Assembly: GCA_002307235.1 (NCBI GenBank)
Contig: DBTV01000025.1
Span: 1 to 13,598 of the forward strand
Reading direction: 5' to 3'
Source: Acidobacteriaceae bacterium UBA1307
Lineage (GTDB): Bacteria; Acidobacteriota; Terriglobia; Terriglobales; Acidobacteriaceae
Length of the DNA stretch: 13,598 bases
Shown piece by piece: positions 1 to 7,299 of the stretch. Both the position numbers and the translations under genes were made by a program. The stretch's first letter is position 1. Every line of letters starts with the position of its first letter. Under the pieces are notes generated by a model. It ran no database searches. It was given only the letters and a program-made list of their open reading frames with translations, and had not been told where the DNA came from.

Positions 1-349
1 CGGCTCTGCCGGGGGTATTGACAAACCAACTTAAAAATAGGGCTTATTGCTCTGCTATTACCGGCAGATTGTGACGCGGTTAATTGTGATTGCGAACTTC
101 GTGAATTTCAATTTGCGTCATTGGGAAGCCAAGAGCCAGATCGTCAACATATGTAGAAGCGCAGAAACCGTGTGCACGAACGCAGAGCTCACGCGGCATT
201 CATCCTTCTTTTGGGGCTGCGCGCATTCTTTCGGCTAATTCTCTGTAAGTGGAGCATGTGCTGAACAACCGGTATCGCTGGTGAGGCTTCGTCAAGAGAG
301 CTTACCAGCGCTGTCATCCAAGCCACAGGCAACCTCATGGAGTATCGAC
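1..349. other. Upstream non-coding region of the PstS-like gene
   Basis: I see no convincing gene here. A short plus-strand frame at 47-238 has no ribosome binding site and no recognisable protein character. A perfect -35-like TTGACA lies at 18-23, but the best hexamer at an acceptable distance, GCTTAT at 42-47, is poor, so the promoter of the downstream gene is not settled. The last 75 bases form a probable transcribed leader containing a hairpin. Confidence 0.5.
276..310 (+). promoter_or_regulatory. Leader hairpin before the PstS-like gene
   Basis: Bases 276-285 (CGCTGGTGAG) pair with 301-310 (CTTACCAGCG) over ten base pairs with one G-T wobble, around a 15-base loop. The structure lies 40 to 74 bases before the chosen start and covers an alternative in-frame GTG at 281. 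This is one reason to prefer the ATG at 350. There is no T tract, so it is not an obvious terminator. A role in mRNA stability or translation control is inference only. Confidence 0.4.
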
Positions 350-2107
350 ATGAAGCTTTCACTTAAAGCATCCTCCTTCGTGTTTGCAATGGCGATTGCT
401 GCATTCGCAGCGAACGCAAACGCTCAAACCTACAGCGTGCAATTGAATGCCCTTGGATCGTCTGCTCTCTTCCTGGAAGCTGGACTCGCCGCTTCCCACA
501 ATACCTCGATCGGAGCGACCTGCATCTGGACAAGCGATGGCAGTACGAGTGGCACGGTCGCATCGGCATCGGACACAAGTACCTCTTCCACACTTACCGA
601 TTCGGGCAAATCCTGGGTTGCATGGACCCCGAGCGCAACTTCGTCTTCCGATACTTGCGCCAACTTCTACTCAACCGACACTGTGAAGATCTGGGCCTAT
701 CTGCAGACCGATTCGGTGGTTGGCAATCGTTGCCTGTTCAACGCAAAGAACTCCTCTACCTGCACCATCACGTACCCACTTCCTGCTTCCAGTGCCAGCA
801 GCATCGCGACGGCAAATCAAATCAGCAGCGGTAGCGAACATGCTCTTCCGTATGCCATTGCCAATGCATTGCAAGCAGCACAACCCAACGCGGCGGGCAC
901 CGACATTCGCCCCGAAGATGCTTCCTTTGCCGTTGCACGGGCTCTGACCTCCTGCGGTACGGCCATCGGATCCACCAAATACCTCGGGCTTGGCTACAGC
1001 AACGGGGCAGACATCCAGAGTGTCTTCAGCTCTTCCAAGTTCCACGTCATCAACTTCTCTCTCCCTTCCACCTACTACGTGACACCGATCGGTGCAACGC
1101 CGATTCTGGTTGTCATTAATGGCAGCAGCAGTGGCTTTCTCAACACGTCCAACACACTGACCAACATCAGTAGCGCCACACTCGCAAAATTCCTCGACGG
1201 CACGTACTCGTACACGGGGCAGGCTTACTCAAGCTCCAGCGCCAGCGGCAATGCCGTTACGACTCTGATCCGCGAACCTCTCTCCGGAACCTATAACACG
1301 ATGGAGTACAACGTTCCGAATACCATCGACAACTCGACCTATAGCATCACCGGCAACTATACCTCGCAGGACATTGGCTATAATCAGCTCAGCTCACAGC
1401 AGGTTTGCGGAAGCACGCAGCCTCTGAACGTGTCGACAACTAGCGGCGGTTCACGCAAACGCGCCATCGGCACAGGTGAAGAGTTGAAGGCTGTTTACAG
1501 CTATGACACCACGATCACCGGCAACGAACCTGATCGCATTGGCTACGGATTCTGGAGTGTCGCTAACTTTAAGGGCTTCACCAGTACAAACGCGCCCAAC
1601 GCCCGCTACCTGAAGGTGGATGGCATTGACCCTCTCTATAACCAGAGTTCTTCCACCTATAGCTACTCGGGTGCGATCCCGCTCACTGGCTCAAGCAACC
1701 TCACGAACGTGACTCTGACCAATGTAGCCAACGGTAGCTATCCCATCTGGTCGTTCATCCGTTTGGTCACTGCCGACAGCACGGCAAAATTCAATGCCGA
1801 AACCTTGGCTACCGCAACCAAAAGTTACGTCAGTTTTGGGTCAACCACCGCTACGCCTGATTTCGTTTCTGACACCTCAATCTCTGGGGCTCCGACACTG
1901 AGCGTGGTGCGTTCGCACTTCATTCAACCTGCTGGCACTGGACAGCCTACGACAGCCTACAACGGAAAGTTCGGCTTATCCGGTAGCAGTTGCGCTTCCA
2001 CTGAAGTTGGCGGCGACGTGGGTGGTGTTGTTCTGAACCTTTCCGACGATTCTGACACCTGCGATAACCAGACAGTAAAAACTGGAACCACCGGACAGCG
2101 GCGCTAG
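350..2107 (+). CDS. Secreted PstS-like substrate-binding protein
   Basis: Exported protein of 585 residues that looks like a phosphate-type periplasmic binding protein (PBP2/PstS fold). Residues 1-25 are a signal peptide with likely cleavage after ANA25. PstS-like landmarks follow in order: GSSALFLEAGLA near 36-47, the hinge-like IGATPILVVIN at 247-257, NISSATLAKFLDGTY at 272-286, the anion-loop-like R308-EPLSGT-314, a GTGEELKAV segment at 374-382 and NGSYPIWSFIRLV at 461-473. It is much longer than a usual PstS (about 320-350 residues), rich in Ser/Thr, and has eight cysteines (58, 103, 128, 138, 202, 353, 548, 571), which suggests disulfides. The start at 350 has GGAG at 339-342; a GTG at 281 would place 23 odd residues before the signal peptide. 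No pst permease, ATPase or phoU gene is nearby, so classical uptake is not supported; the true ligand is unknown. Confidence 0.8.
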   Translation: MKLSLKASSFVFAMAIAAFAANANAQTYSVQLNALGSSALFLEAGLAASHNTSIGATCIWTSDGSTSGTVASASDTSTSSTLTDSGKSWVAWTPSATSSSDTCANFYSTDTVKIWAYLQTDSVVGNRCLFNAKNSSTCTITYPLPASSASSIATANQISSGSEHALPYAIANALQAAQPNAAGTDIRPEDASFAVARALTSCGTAIGSTKYLGLGYSNGADIQSVFSSSKFHVINFSLPSTYYVTPIGATPILVVINGSSSGFLNTSNTLTNISSATLAKFLDGTYSYTGQAYSSSSASGNAVTTLIREPLSGTYNTMEYNVPNTIDNSTYSITGNYTSQDIGYNQLSSQQVCGSTQPLNVSTTSGGSRKRAIGTGEELKAVYSYDTTITGNEPDRIGYGFWSVANFKGFTSTNAPNARYLKVDGIDPLYNQSSSTYSYSGAIPLTGSSNLTNVTLTNVANGSYPIWSFIRLVTADSTAKFNAETLATATKSYVSFGSTTATPDFVSDTSISGAPTLSVVRSHFIQPAGTGQPTTAYNGKFGLSGSSCASTEVGGDVGGVVLNLSDDSDTCDNQTVKTGTTGQRR

Positions 2108-2141
2108 CATCATCACTTGCTTCGATTGTCCTTCAACAAGT

Positions 2142-2176
2142 GGCAGACCCGCGACTCTAGCGGGCCTGCCGCTTTT
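2142..2176 (+). terminator. Intrinsic terminator after the PstS-like gene
   Basis: GGCAGACCCGC (2142-2152) pairs with GCGGGCCTGCC (2160-2170), with one central A/C mismatch and a seven-base loop, followed by GC and four T. It sits 35 bases after the stop codon and 40 bases before the next start. Some readthrough into the hydrolase gene is possible because the T tract is short. Confidence 0.75.
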
Positions 2177-2215
2177 CTGCAGGGCTAGCGTTTTACTACC
2201 ACAAGGAGACTTTCC

Positions 2216-3241
2216 ATGTTGTGCCGGATGTTCACAGCCATGCTTATGCTCTCTCTTGTTTTGGCCTCGCATGCACAAAATATTTCACAACCTACCGCAC
2301 AAATTGCGCTGACAGTCAGAGGATCAACGAACTCGGCCAAACTGGATATCGATACAACCAGAAGGGAAAACTGGAGCACGATTGATCTGCATCACAGTGG
2401 CCTTGCCGTCGATGCTGGCACGGAGTTTCTCCTCAACAAAACCGAACTGGGTGGTTGCACACGCGAATTGGTGCGCCTTGAATGGAGGCCGAACGACCCG
2501 ATTGACCTCTACCTGATTCGTCCCCAATCCGCAACAGCGCCCCCCGTCGTGCTTTTTCTACTCGATCACACCTTCGATACCGACATCTTTCGGTCTCGTT
2601 CTTGGTGCCAGGAAGCCCGTCAACATGGAATTGCCATTGCCGGTTTTGGCTCTGCACTCTCCCCGCAGCGCTTTCATGCGCCCCGCCCGATGAAGCAATG
2701 GTTCGTCAGTGAACTCCAGGAGGCGCTTGCCTCTTCCACGCACGATGTGCAAATGATTCTGAACTACCTTGCGCGCCGGAGCGACATCGACATGCAGCAT
2801 GTAGGCATGCTGGGGCAAGGATCAGGTGGCACCATCGCGATTCTTGCTGCAGCCGCCGACCCTCGCATTTCCGCATTGGACCTACTGGACCCTTGGGGAG
2901 ACTGGCCAGATTGGCTCAAAGATTCGAAACTCATCCCGGAGCAGGAGCGTGCAACCTATCTCCAGCCGGCTTTTATCGCACGCGTCGTGGGACTAGATCC
3001 TATCCAGTATCTTCCCAAACTCCAATGCAAGGCTCTTCGCATCCAGCTGGTAACCGAAGACCCTGTTACACCTCCATCCGCGCGAGACAAAATCGCGACC
3101 GCTGTTCCATCTACCGGCAGTATCCTGCGCTTCGCTGATCGTCATTCAGAACACGATGCCTGGGGAACGAAAGGTATTTCCGAATGGATCAGCGAACAAC
3201 TGCGATCAGAACAGGTTTCGAAAATTCGGAGAGTGGATTAG
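2216..3241 (+). CDS. Exported alpha/beta hydrolase
   Basis: Protein of 341 residues with an N-terminal signal peptide (about 1-20, ending ASHA). The fold is read from a hydrophobic strand PPVVLFLLD (109-117), the nucleophile elbow GQGSGG (200-205, Ser203) followed by a small-residue helix TIAILAAAAD, the acid region VTEDP (279-283, Glu281 or Asp282) and a C-terminal histidine in DRHSEHD (His310 or His313). The residue two before Ser203 is Gln, so the elbow is Q-G-S-G-G rather than the textbook G-x-S-x-G. Residues 22-105 before the hydrolase core are of unclear role. The start has AGGAG at 2204-2208, seven bases upstream. The gene follows the PstS-like gene on the same strand, but a terminator lies between. 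An esterase, peptidase or acyl hydrolase acting in the periplasm would fit; the substrate cannot be read from sequence. Confidence 0.8.
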   Translation: MLCRMFTAMLMLSLVLASHAQNISQPTAQIALTVRGSTNSAKLDIDTTRRENWSTIDLHHSGLAVDAGTEFLLNKTELGGCTRELVRLEWRPNDPIDLYLIRPQSATAPPVVLFLLDHTFDTDIFRSRSWCQEARQHGIAIAGFGSALSPQRFHAPRPMKQWFVSELQEALASSTHDVQMILNYLARRSDIDMQHVGMLGQGSGGTIAILAAAADPRISALDLLDPWGDWPDWLKDSKLIPEQERATYLQPAFIARVVGLDPIQYLPKLQCKALRIQLVTEDPVTPPSARDKIATAVPSTGSILRFADRHSEHDAWGTKGISEWISEQLRSEQVSKIRRVD

Positions 3242-3715
3242 AGGCCATTTTATAGGCATAGGGACGGCGGTCAGCCGCCGCTCCCTGCCTCACCCCAGAC
3301 ATGCTTGAACTTGAGCCAGCGTCCGATGAAGCACGGAATGCTCTGCATCACTCGTTGCCCAGCCCGCCGACTGCGCACATAGATATTGCACTCGTCGGCA
3401 TAGATGCAGAAGTGGTGTCAACGCCGTTCAGGTTCTCGGTTAAGTCTTGTCGAGCACCAGATTGGACAGCAGTGGAAAGTGCGGACCGCTGTTTGGCACA
3501 GGAAGAGTACTCTGCGGAGGCACTTGTCGACATCAGATCTATCCCGAAAAACTAGTAACCAAACGACCAAAAAATCTTTGCCGCGCGTCTTTGATTTTGT
3601 CGCGCAAGTCAGCAGAATTGGAAGGAAAAGGGCGGAATAGCAAGAAAAGTGGATTGGGCTTAAGCGCCTTTTGAATGATTTAAAGGGGAGAAAATAAAAT
3701 ATTTAATTTGAATTT
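3242..3715. other. Gene-free region between hydrolase and tRNA-Ser
   Basis: No supported gene. A plus-strand frame of 84 codons at 3301-3555 begins LELEPASDEARNAL, which faintly recalls the end of a TPR protein. It has no ribosome binding site and no further family signal, so at most it is a decayed fragment. The part nearest the tRNA (about 3670-3715) is strongly AT-rich and would be the 3' trailer of the minus-strand tRNA-Ser; I see no GC-rich terminator hairpin there. A five-base inverted repeat GCGCG/CGCGC at 3583-3605 is too weak to interpret. Confidence 0.5.
3261..3285 (+). terminator. Hairpin after the hydrolase gene, no T tract
   Basis: GGGACGGCGG (3261-3270) pairs with CCGCCG-(C)-TCCC (3275-3285), with one bulged base and a TCAG loop, starting 19 bases after the hydrolase stop. 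The stem is strong, but no T run follows, so it may stabilise the mRNA end or work with Rho rather than act as an intrinsic terminator. Confidence 0.45.
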
Positions 3716-3805
3716 TGGCGGAGAGACAGGGATTCGAACCCTGGATACCCTTTCGAGTATACACGCTTTCCAAGCGTGCGCCTTCAGCCACTCGGCCATC
3801 TCTCC
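3716..3805 (-). tRNA. tRNA-Ser (anticodon GGA)
   Basis: Read on the minus strand, the gene starts GGAGAGATGGCCGAGTGGC. Acceptor halves GGAGAGA (3799-3805) and TCTCTCC (3720-3726) pair perfectly. The anticodon stem CACGC/GCGTG encloses loop TTGGAAA, giving anticodon GGA (plus-strand 3769-3771), which reads UCC/UCU. A long variable arm (TATACTC-GAAA-GGGTATC) marks a class II tRNA, and the T arm carries TTCGAAT. Discriminator G is followed by an encoded CCA (3716-3718). All parts look intact. Confidence 0.97.
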
Positions 3806-3906
3806 GAAGCTAGAACCAACTCTTTGAATGTAACATAAGGGCGCAGGGACGTGCTGGAAGGCGAGGATGTGGAAAAGGTTAAGGTTCGAAACGGGAGATG
3901 AAATCG

Positions 3907-3936
3907 TTTACTGACGCCGCCGCTCTACTGTATAGT
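3907..3936 (+). promoter_or_regulatory. Sigma-70-like promoter of the GH2 gene
   Basis: TTTACT (3907-3912) and TATAGT (3931-3936) are separated by 18 bases and match the -35 and -10 consensus at 4/6 and 5/6 positions. Transcription would begin near 3943, giving a leader of about 50 bases before the GH2 start. It is the best promoter-like pair between tRNA-Ser and this gene. Confidence 0.5.
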
Positions 3937-3991
3937 TCGGTTATTTCATTAGTGTGTCGCTGCTCGGATTTTTGTCCTCAAAGGAGTATGT

Positions 3992-6514
3992 ATGCCTGGG
4001 TTTTCTCGTCGTCGTTTACTTGCATCGGGCATGGCGCTGTCGGCCTCGTCCTTGATTGCGCGCTCGGCATGGGCGCGTGTGTTGTCGGCTGCGGCCGAAC
4101 GGTCCGCGAGCGGTTTTACCGCTGTCGGAGCGGCTCTTGCGCCGCGCGAACAACTGCTCTTTGATTTCGATTGGAAGTTTCAATTCGGACATGGCGCGGA
4201 CCCGCGTCGCGACCTGGGTTTTGGCGACGATCAGGGTGATTTTGCCAAGGAAGGCGAGTTCAAATTCGCCAAGGCGGGCCACGAGGACGAGAAGTGGCGC
4301 AAGCTGAATCTGCCGCATGACTGGGCCGTTGAGCTGCCCTTTGTCTGGGATGAGTCGCTGAACTCGCATGGCTACAAGCCGCTGGGCCGCAAGTTTCCTG
4401 AGACGAGCGTGGGCTGGTATCGGCACGAGTTCGAGATTGCCGCAAGCGATGAGGGCCGTCGCATTGTGCTGGATTTTGATGGCGTCTTCCGCAGCGTGCT
4501 GGTGTTTGTGAACGGCATCTTTGTGGGGCGCAACGATAATGGCTATGCGCCGTTTGGCTTCGACATCACCGACTTTATCGAGTTAGGCAAGAAGAACTGC
4601 GTGGTTCTGCGCGTGGATGCGAGCTTTGGTGATGGATGGTTCTATGAGGGCGCGGGCATCTATCGTCATGTGTGGTTGACGAAGAGCGATGCGCTGCACC
4701 TGGGCCAGTGGGAGAGTTGGGTGCGCACGCCGAAGATCGAGGCGAACCTGGCGACGCTGCAACTGGGCACCATCGTCAAGAATGAGGGCAAGCAGGCCGA
4801 GACGGCGCGCGTGCGCTGGCAGATTCAGGATGCGGCGGGCAAGACCGTGGCCACGGCCGAGAGCGCACCGCAGTCGATTGAGGTGGACGGAGCGGTGAGC
4901 TTTGCGGCCTCGTCGAAGATTGATCATCCCGCGCTGTGGTCGATTGAGGAACCTAACCTCTATACGGCGCTGGTGACCGTCGAAGTGGGTGGCAAGGTGC
5001 GCGATGGCGAGCGGGTAAGTTTTGGCGTGCGCACGGCGCGCTTTGATGCGGACAAGGGATTCTTTTTGAATGGCAAGCCGGTCAAGATCATGGGCACGTG
5101 CAATCATCAGGATCACGCGGGCGTGGGTGCGGCGGTGCCGGACCGTTTGCAGTGGTTCCGATTGGGCGTGTTGAAGGAGATGGGCTCGAACGCGGTGCGC
5201 ACCTCGCATAACATGCCGACGCCGGAGTGGGTGGAGGCCTGCGACCGGATGGGCATGCTGATGATGTGCGAGACGCGGCAGATGAGTTCGAGTCCCGAGG
5301 GGCTTGCACAGCTTGCACAGATGGTGAAGCGCTACCGGAATTCGCCATCGATTATTCTGTGGTCAATCGGCAACGAGGAAAATCGCCTGCAGCACGAGCA
5401 GGCCGAAGAGGGCGAGAAGATTGCGGCGACGATGGTGCGTCGTTGCCACGAACTTGATCCAACACGCGTGGTTTCAGCCGCAGTGAACGCCGATAACGAA
5501 AAAGGCCTGTCGAACTCGCTCGACATCATCGGTTTCAACTACAACTTGAAGTACCCGGATGATTTCCATAAGAAGCACCCGACCAAGGCGGTGTATGGCT
5601 CGGAGACGGCCAGCGCGGTTTCAACACGGGGCGAGTATGCGACCGATGCGCGGCGCAATGTGGTCAGCGCGTACGACGTGAATTTTCCGGGTTGGGCAGA
5701 GACGGCCGAGGTGTGGTGGACTTTTTACGCGGAGCGCGAGTGGATGGCCGGTGGCTTTGCCTGGACGGGATTCGACTATCGCGGGGAGCCGACGCCCTAC
5801 GGATGGCCTTCGATCAACTCGCAGTTCGGCATTGTGGATATGTGCGGGTTCCCGAAGGATTCCTTCTACTATTACAAGTCGTGGTGGGGCACCGAGCCGG
5901 TGCTGCATCTGCTTCCGCACTGGAACTTCGCAGGCAAGGAAGGCGAGGAGATCGCGGTGTGGGCGCACTCGAATGCCGATGAGGTGGAACTGCTTGTCAA
6001 CGGCGTGAGCGCGGGCAAAAAGCCGGTGAAGAAGCTGAGCCACGTGGAGTGGAAGGTGAAGTACGCGCCGGGCGTGATTGAGGCGCGCGGCTGGAAGGAC
6101 GGCAAGCAGATTCTGGTGGACAGGCGCGAGACGACCGGCCCCGAGGTGGCGATTCGCCTGACGGCCGACCGCACGGAGATAGCCGCCGATGGCGAGGACG
6201 TGGCGATTCTCAAGGTCGAGGTGCTCGACAAGCAAGGCCGCCCGGTGCCGACCGCATCGAATCTGATCGGCTTTAAGGTGAGCGGCGAGGGTGCGCTGAT
6301 TGGCGTTGGCAATGGCGATCCGAATTGCCAGGAGAGCGACAAGAAGCCGAAGCGCTCACTCTATAACGGACTGGCGCAGGTGATCGTGCAGGCCTCGCGG
6401 CACTCGGGCGAGATTCGCATTGAGGCCGTCAAGGAGGGCTGGGATGGACCGGAGCTGACGCCGGCCAAACTGGTGATCACGACCAAGCCGGTGGCGTTGC
6501 GGCCCCACGTATAG
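3992..6514 (+). CDS. Tat-exported glycoside hydrolase family 2
   Basis: Protein of 840 residues, a retaining exo-glycosidase of the beta-galactosidase type. A twin-arginine signal (SRRRLL at 5-10, small-residue stretch, likely cleavage after AWA28) sends it folded across the inner membrane. Domain order: sugar-binding jelly roll about 55-232 (LPHDW at 107-111), immunoglobulin-like domain about 237-347, TIM barrel about 350-640, then C-terminal beta domains (DUF4982-like about 640-700 and a GH2 C5/Big-like domain about 715-832). Catalytic residues are visible: acid/base Glu462 in WSIGNEE and nucleophile Glu538 in YGSETAS. The GH2 signature TSHNMPTPEWVEACDRMGM lies at 405-423. AAGGAG at 3981-3986 supports the start; an ATG at 3988 is in another frame. 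The gene stands alone, so the polysaccharide target is not indicated. Beta-galactosidase is likelier than beta-glucuronidase or mannosidase, but specificity is uncertain. Confidence 0.93.
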   Translation: MPGFSRRRLLASGMALSASSLIARSAWARVLSAAAERSASGFTAVGAALAPREQLLFDFDWKFQFGHGADPRRDLGFGDDQGDFAKEGEFKFAKAGHEDEKWRKLNLPHDWAVELPFVWDESLNSHGYKPLGRKFPETSVGWYRHEFEIAASDEGRRIVLDFDGVFRSVLVFVNGIFVGRNDNGYAPFGFDITDFIELGKKNCVVLRVDASFGDGWFYEGAGIYRHVWLTKSDALHLGQWESWVRTPKIEANLATLQLGTIVKNEGKQAETARVRWQIQDAAGKTVATAESAPQSIEVDGAVSFAASSKIDHPALWSIEEPNLYTALVTVEVGGKVRDGERVSFGVRTARFDADKGFFLNGKPVKIMGTCNHQDHAGVGAAVPDRLQWFRLGVLKEMGSNAVRTSHNMPTPEWVEACDRMGMLMMCETRQMSSSPEGLAQLAQMVKRYRNSPSIILWSIGNEENRLQHEQAEEGEKIAATMVRRCHELDPTRVVSAAVNADNEKGLSNSLDIIGFNYNLKYPDDFHKKHPTKAVYGSETASAVSTRGEYATDARRNVVSAYDVNFPGWAETAEVWWTFYAEREWMAGGFAWTGFDYRGEPTPYGWPSINSQFGIVDMCGFPKDSFYYYKSWWGTEPVLHLLPHWNFAGKEGEEIAVWAHSNADEVELLVNGVSAGKKPVKKLSHVEWKVKYAPGVIEARGWKDGKQILVDRRETTGPEVAIRLTADRTEIAADGEDVAILKVEVLDKQGRPVPTASNLIGFKVSGEGALIGVGNGDPNCQESDKKPKRSLYNGLAQVIVQASRHSGEIRIEAVKEGWDGPELTPAKLVITTKPVALRPHV

Positions 6515-6529
6515 AAGGATGCGAACCGT

Positions 6530-6560
6530 GGCTGCCTGGTGTGCATTGCGCCGGGCAGCC
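6530..6560 (+). terminator. Hairpin after the GH2 gene, no T tract
   Basis: GGCTGCCTGG (6530-6539) pairs with CCGGGCAGCC (6551-6560) over ten base pairs with one G-T wobble and an 11-base loop, 15 bases after the stop. A purine-rich sequence follows instead of T residues, so termination would not be of the standard intrinsic kind. Confidence 0.45.
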
Positions 6561-6663
6561 GCTGGAAAGCAAAGATGTTGGGTGCCGGGGGCCTTCCCGG
6601 AATGCTCCGCAGGGTGCCGGAAATTCCTTCTTGAGAACATGGCATTTTTGCACAGAAGAGGAG

Positions 6664-6692
6664 TTGACCGGAGCTCAGAAACTCAGTACTAT
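6664..6692 (+). promoter_or_regulatory. Sigma-70-like promoter before tRNA-Gln
   Basis: TTGACC (6664-6669) and TACTAT (6687-6692) are spaced by exactly 17 bases, matching consensus at 5/6 and 4/6 positions. Transcription would start near 6700, about 80 bases before the mature tRNA. A second -10-like hexamer, TAGAAT at 6754-6759, lies closer to the tRNA but lacks a convincing -35. Confidence 0.45.
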
Positions 6693-6778
6693 AAAGAAGT
6701 TGGCGGGGGGTAGACACACTTTCCGACAACATGCAAGAGATCAAATAATCTGATAGAATAAGATTGTTTGATAAGGTT

Positions 6779-6852
6779 TGCCCTTTCGTTCAATGGTAGG
6801 ACAGCTGCCTCTGGAGCAGCATATCGCGGTTCGAATCCGTGAAGGGCAGCCA
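6779..6852 (+). tRNA. tRNA-Gln (anticodon CTG)
   Basis: Acceptor halves TGCCCTT (6779-6785) and AAGGGCA (6842-6848) pair perfectly, followed by discriminator G and an encoded CCA. The D arm reads GTTCAATGGTAGGAC. The anticodon stem GCTGC/GCAGC encloses loop CTCTGGA, with anticodon CTG at 6811-6813, decoding CAG. The T loop contains TTCGAAT with one wobble in its stem. The 74-base length and all arms look normal. Confidence 0.97.
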
Positions 6853-7094
6853 ATAGATTATGGAAGATTTCTTTTTCTTTCACCCCATTCAAAACATCGG
6901 CATTGTGGAATTTTTTAGGAACCACATGCGCAGTTGGCCTTCGCTCTATTGCGATGCCTGCCGGGCGCTCTTTCTGTTTGTGCGTGGTTTTTATGGAAAT
7001 CACAGGACCTGGGGGAAAAATCAGAAAACAGAAGACCGTTGCTCGGCTCAGCAGGCGGTGAGCGTGGCGCATGCTCTGCGGTATTACTTTTTTA

Positions 7095-7132
7095 CCGAGT
7101 AAAAATTACATAGCCGGGTAAAAATTACACAG
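7095..7132. repeat. 19-bp tandem repeat, two copies
   Basis: CCGAGTAAAAATTACATAG (7095-7113) is followed directly by CCGGGTAAAAATTACACAG (7114-7132), differing at two positions. Each copy contains the dyad GTAA-AAA-TTAC, so two palindromic half-site pairs sit 19 bases apart, close to two helical turns. This is the pattern of a paired operator, but no cognate regulator is encoded in the window. It lies just before the terminator at 7144. Confidence 0.7.
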
Positions 7133-7143
7133 TGATGTATGGG

Positions 7144-7180
7144 CGAGCCGGGAGAGAGACCTCTTCCCGGCTCGGGTTTT
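7144..7180 (+). terminator. Intrinsic terminator downstream of tRNA-Gln
   Basis: CGAGCCGGGA (7144-7153) pairs perfectly with TCCCGGCTCG (7165-7174) across an 11-base loop, followed by GG and TTTTGTT. No gene ends immediately before it. It most likely ends the transcript that includes tRNA-Gln, or an unrecognised RNA made from 6853-7143. Confidence 0.75.
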
Positions 7181-7183
7181 GTT

Positions 7184-7226
7184 GATGCAAATATTTTATT
7201 TTGTTGTAGATGCAATTTCTATTTTG
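7184..7226. repeat. Imperfect direct repeat, GATGCAA plus TATTTTG
   Basis: Two units start with GATGCAA (7184 and 7209) and end with TATTTTG (7203 and 7226), with a period of 25 bases and AT-rich interiors. They lie in the probable promoter region of the OmpA-like gene. They could be regulatory sites or simply low-complexity sequence. Confidence 0.35.
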
Positions 7227-7299
7227 AAATTCGAAAGAATTGGCGCGGTTTGGCATGGGGGGTGCTTTAGGTAAGGGCGAGCAGAGACGATCGCTCAAT

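Noticed and set aside
150..240. Possible c-di-GMP-I riboswitch (GAAACC then ACGCAGAGC resembling the GEMM core)
   Set aside because: The spacing between the two segments is too short for the GNRA-capped stem, the GGCAAACC core is not matched, and no tetraloop receptor or closing P1 stem follows.
3301..3555. Small plus-strand protein of 84 residues
   Set aside because: There is no ribosome binding site, and only a faint TPR-like start that does not continue. It is not enough to call a gene or a pseudogene.
3583..3605. GCGCG/CGCGC inverted repeat as a tRNA-Ser terminator
   Set aside because: The stem is only five base pairs with a 13-base loop, more than 100 bases beyond the tRNA end, and no T run follows on the minus strand.
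4583..5209. Minus-strand open frame of 208 codons inside the GH2 gene
   Set aside because: It is antisense to a conserved GH2 region with catalytic-domain motifs, has a biased Arg/His/Leu composition and no recognisable domain.
6689..7072. Minus-strand open frame of 127 codons
   Set aside because: It runs through the whole of tRNA-Gln, whose antisense translation gives the HGFEPR string typical of such artefacts, and it has no protein family signal.
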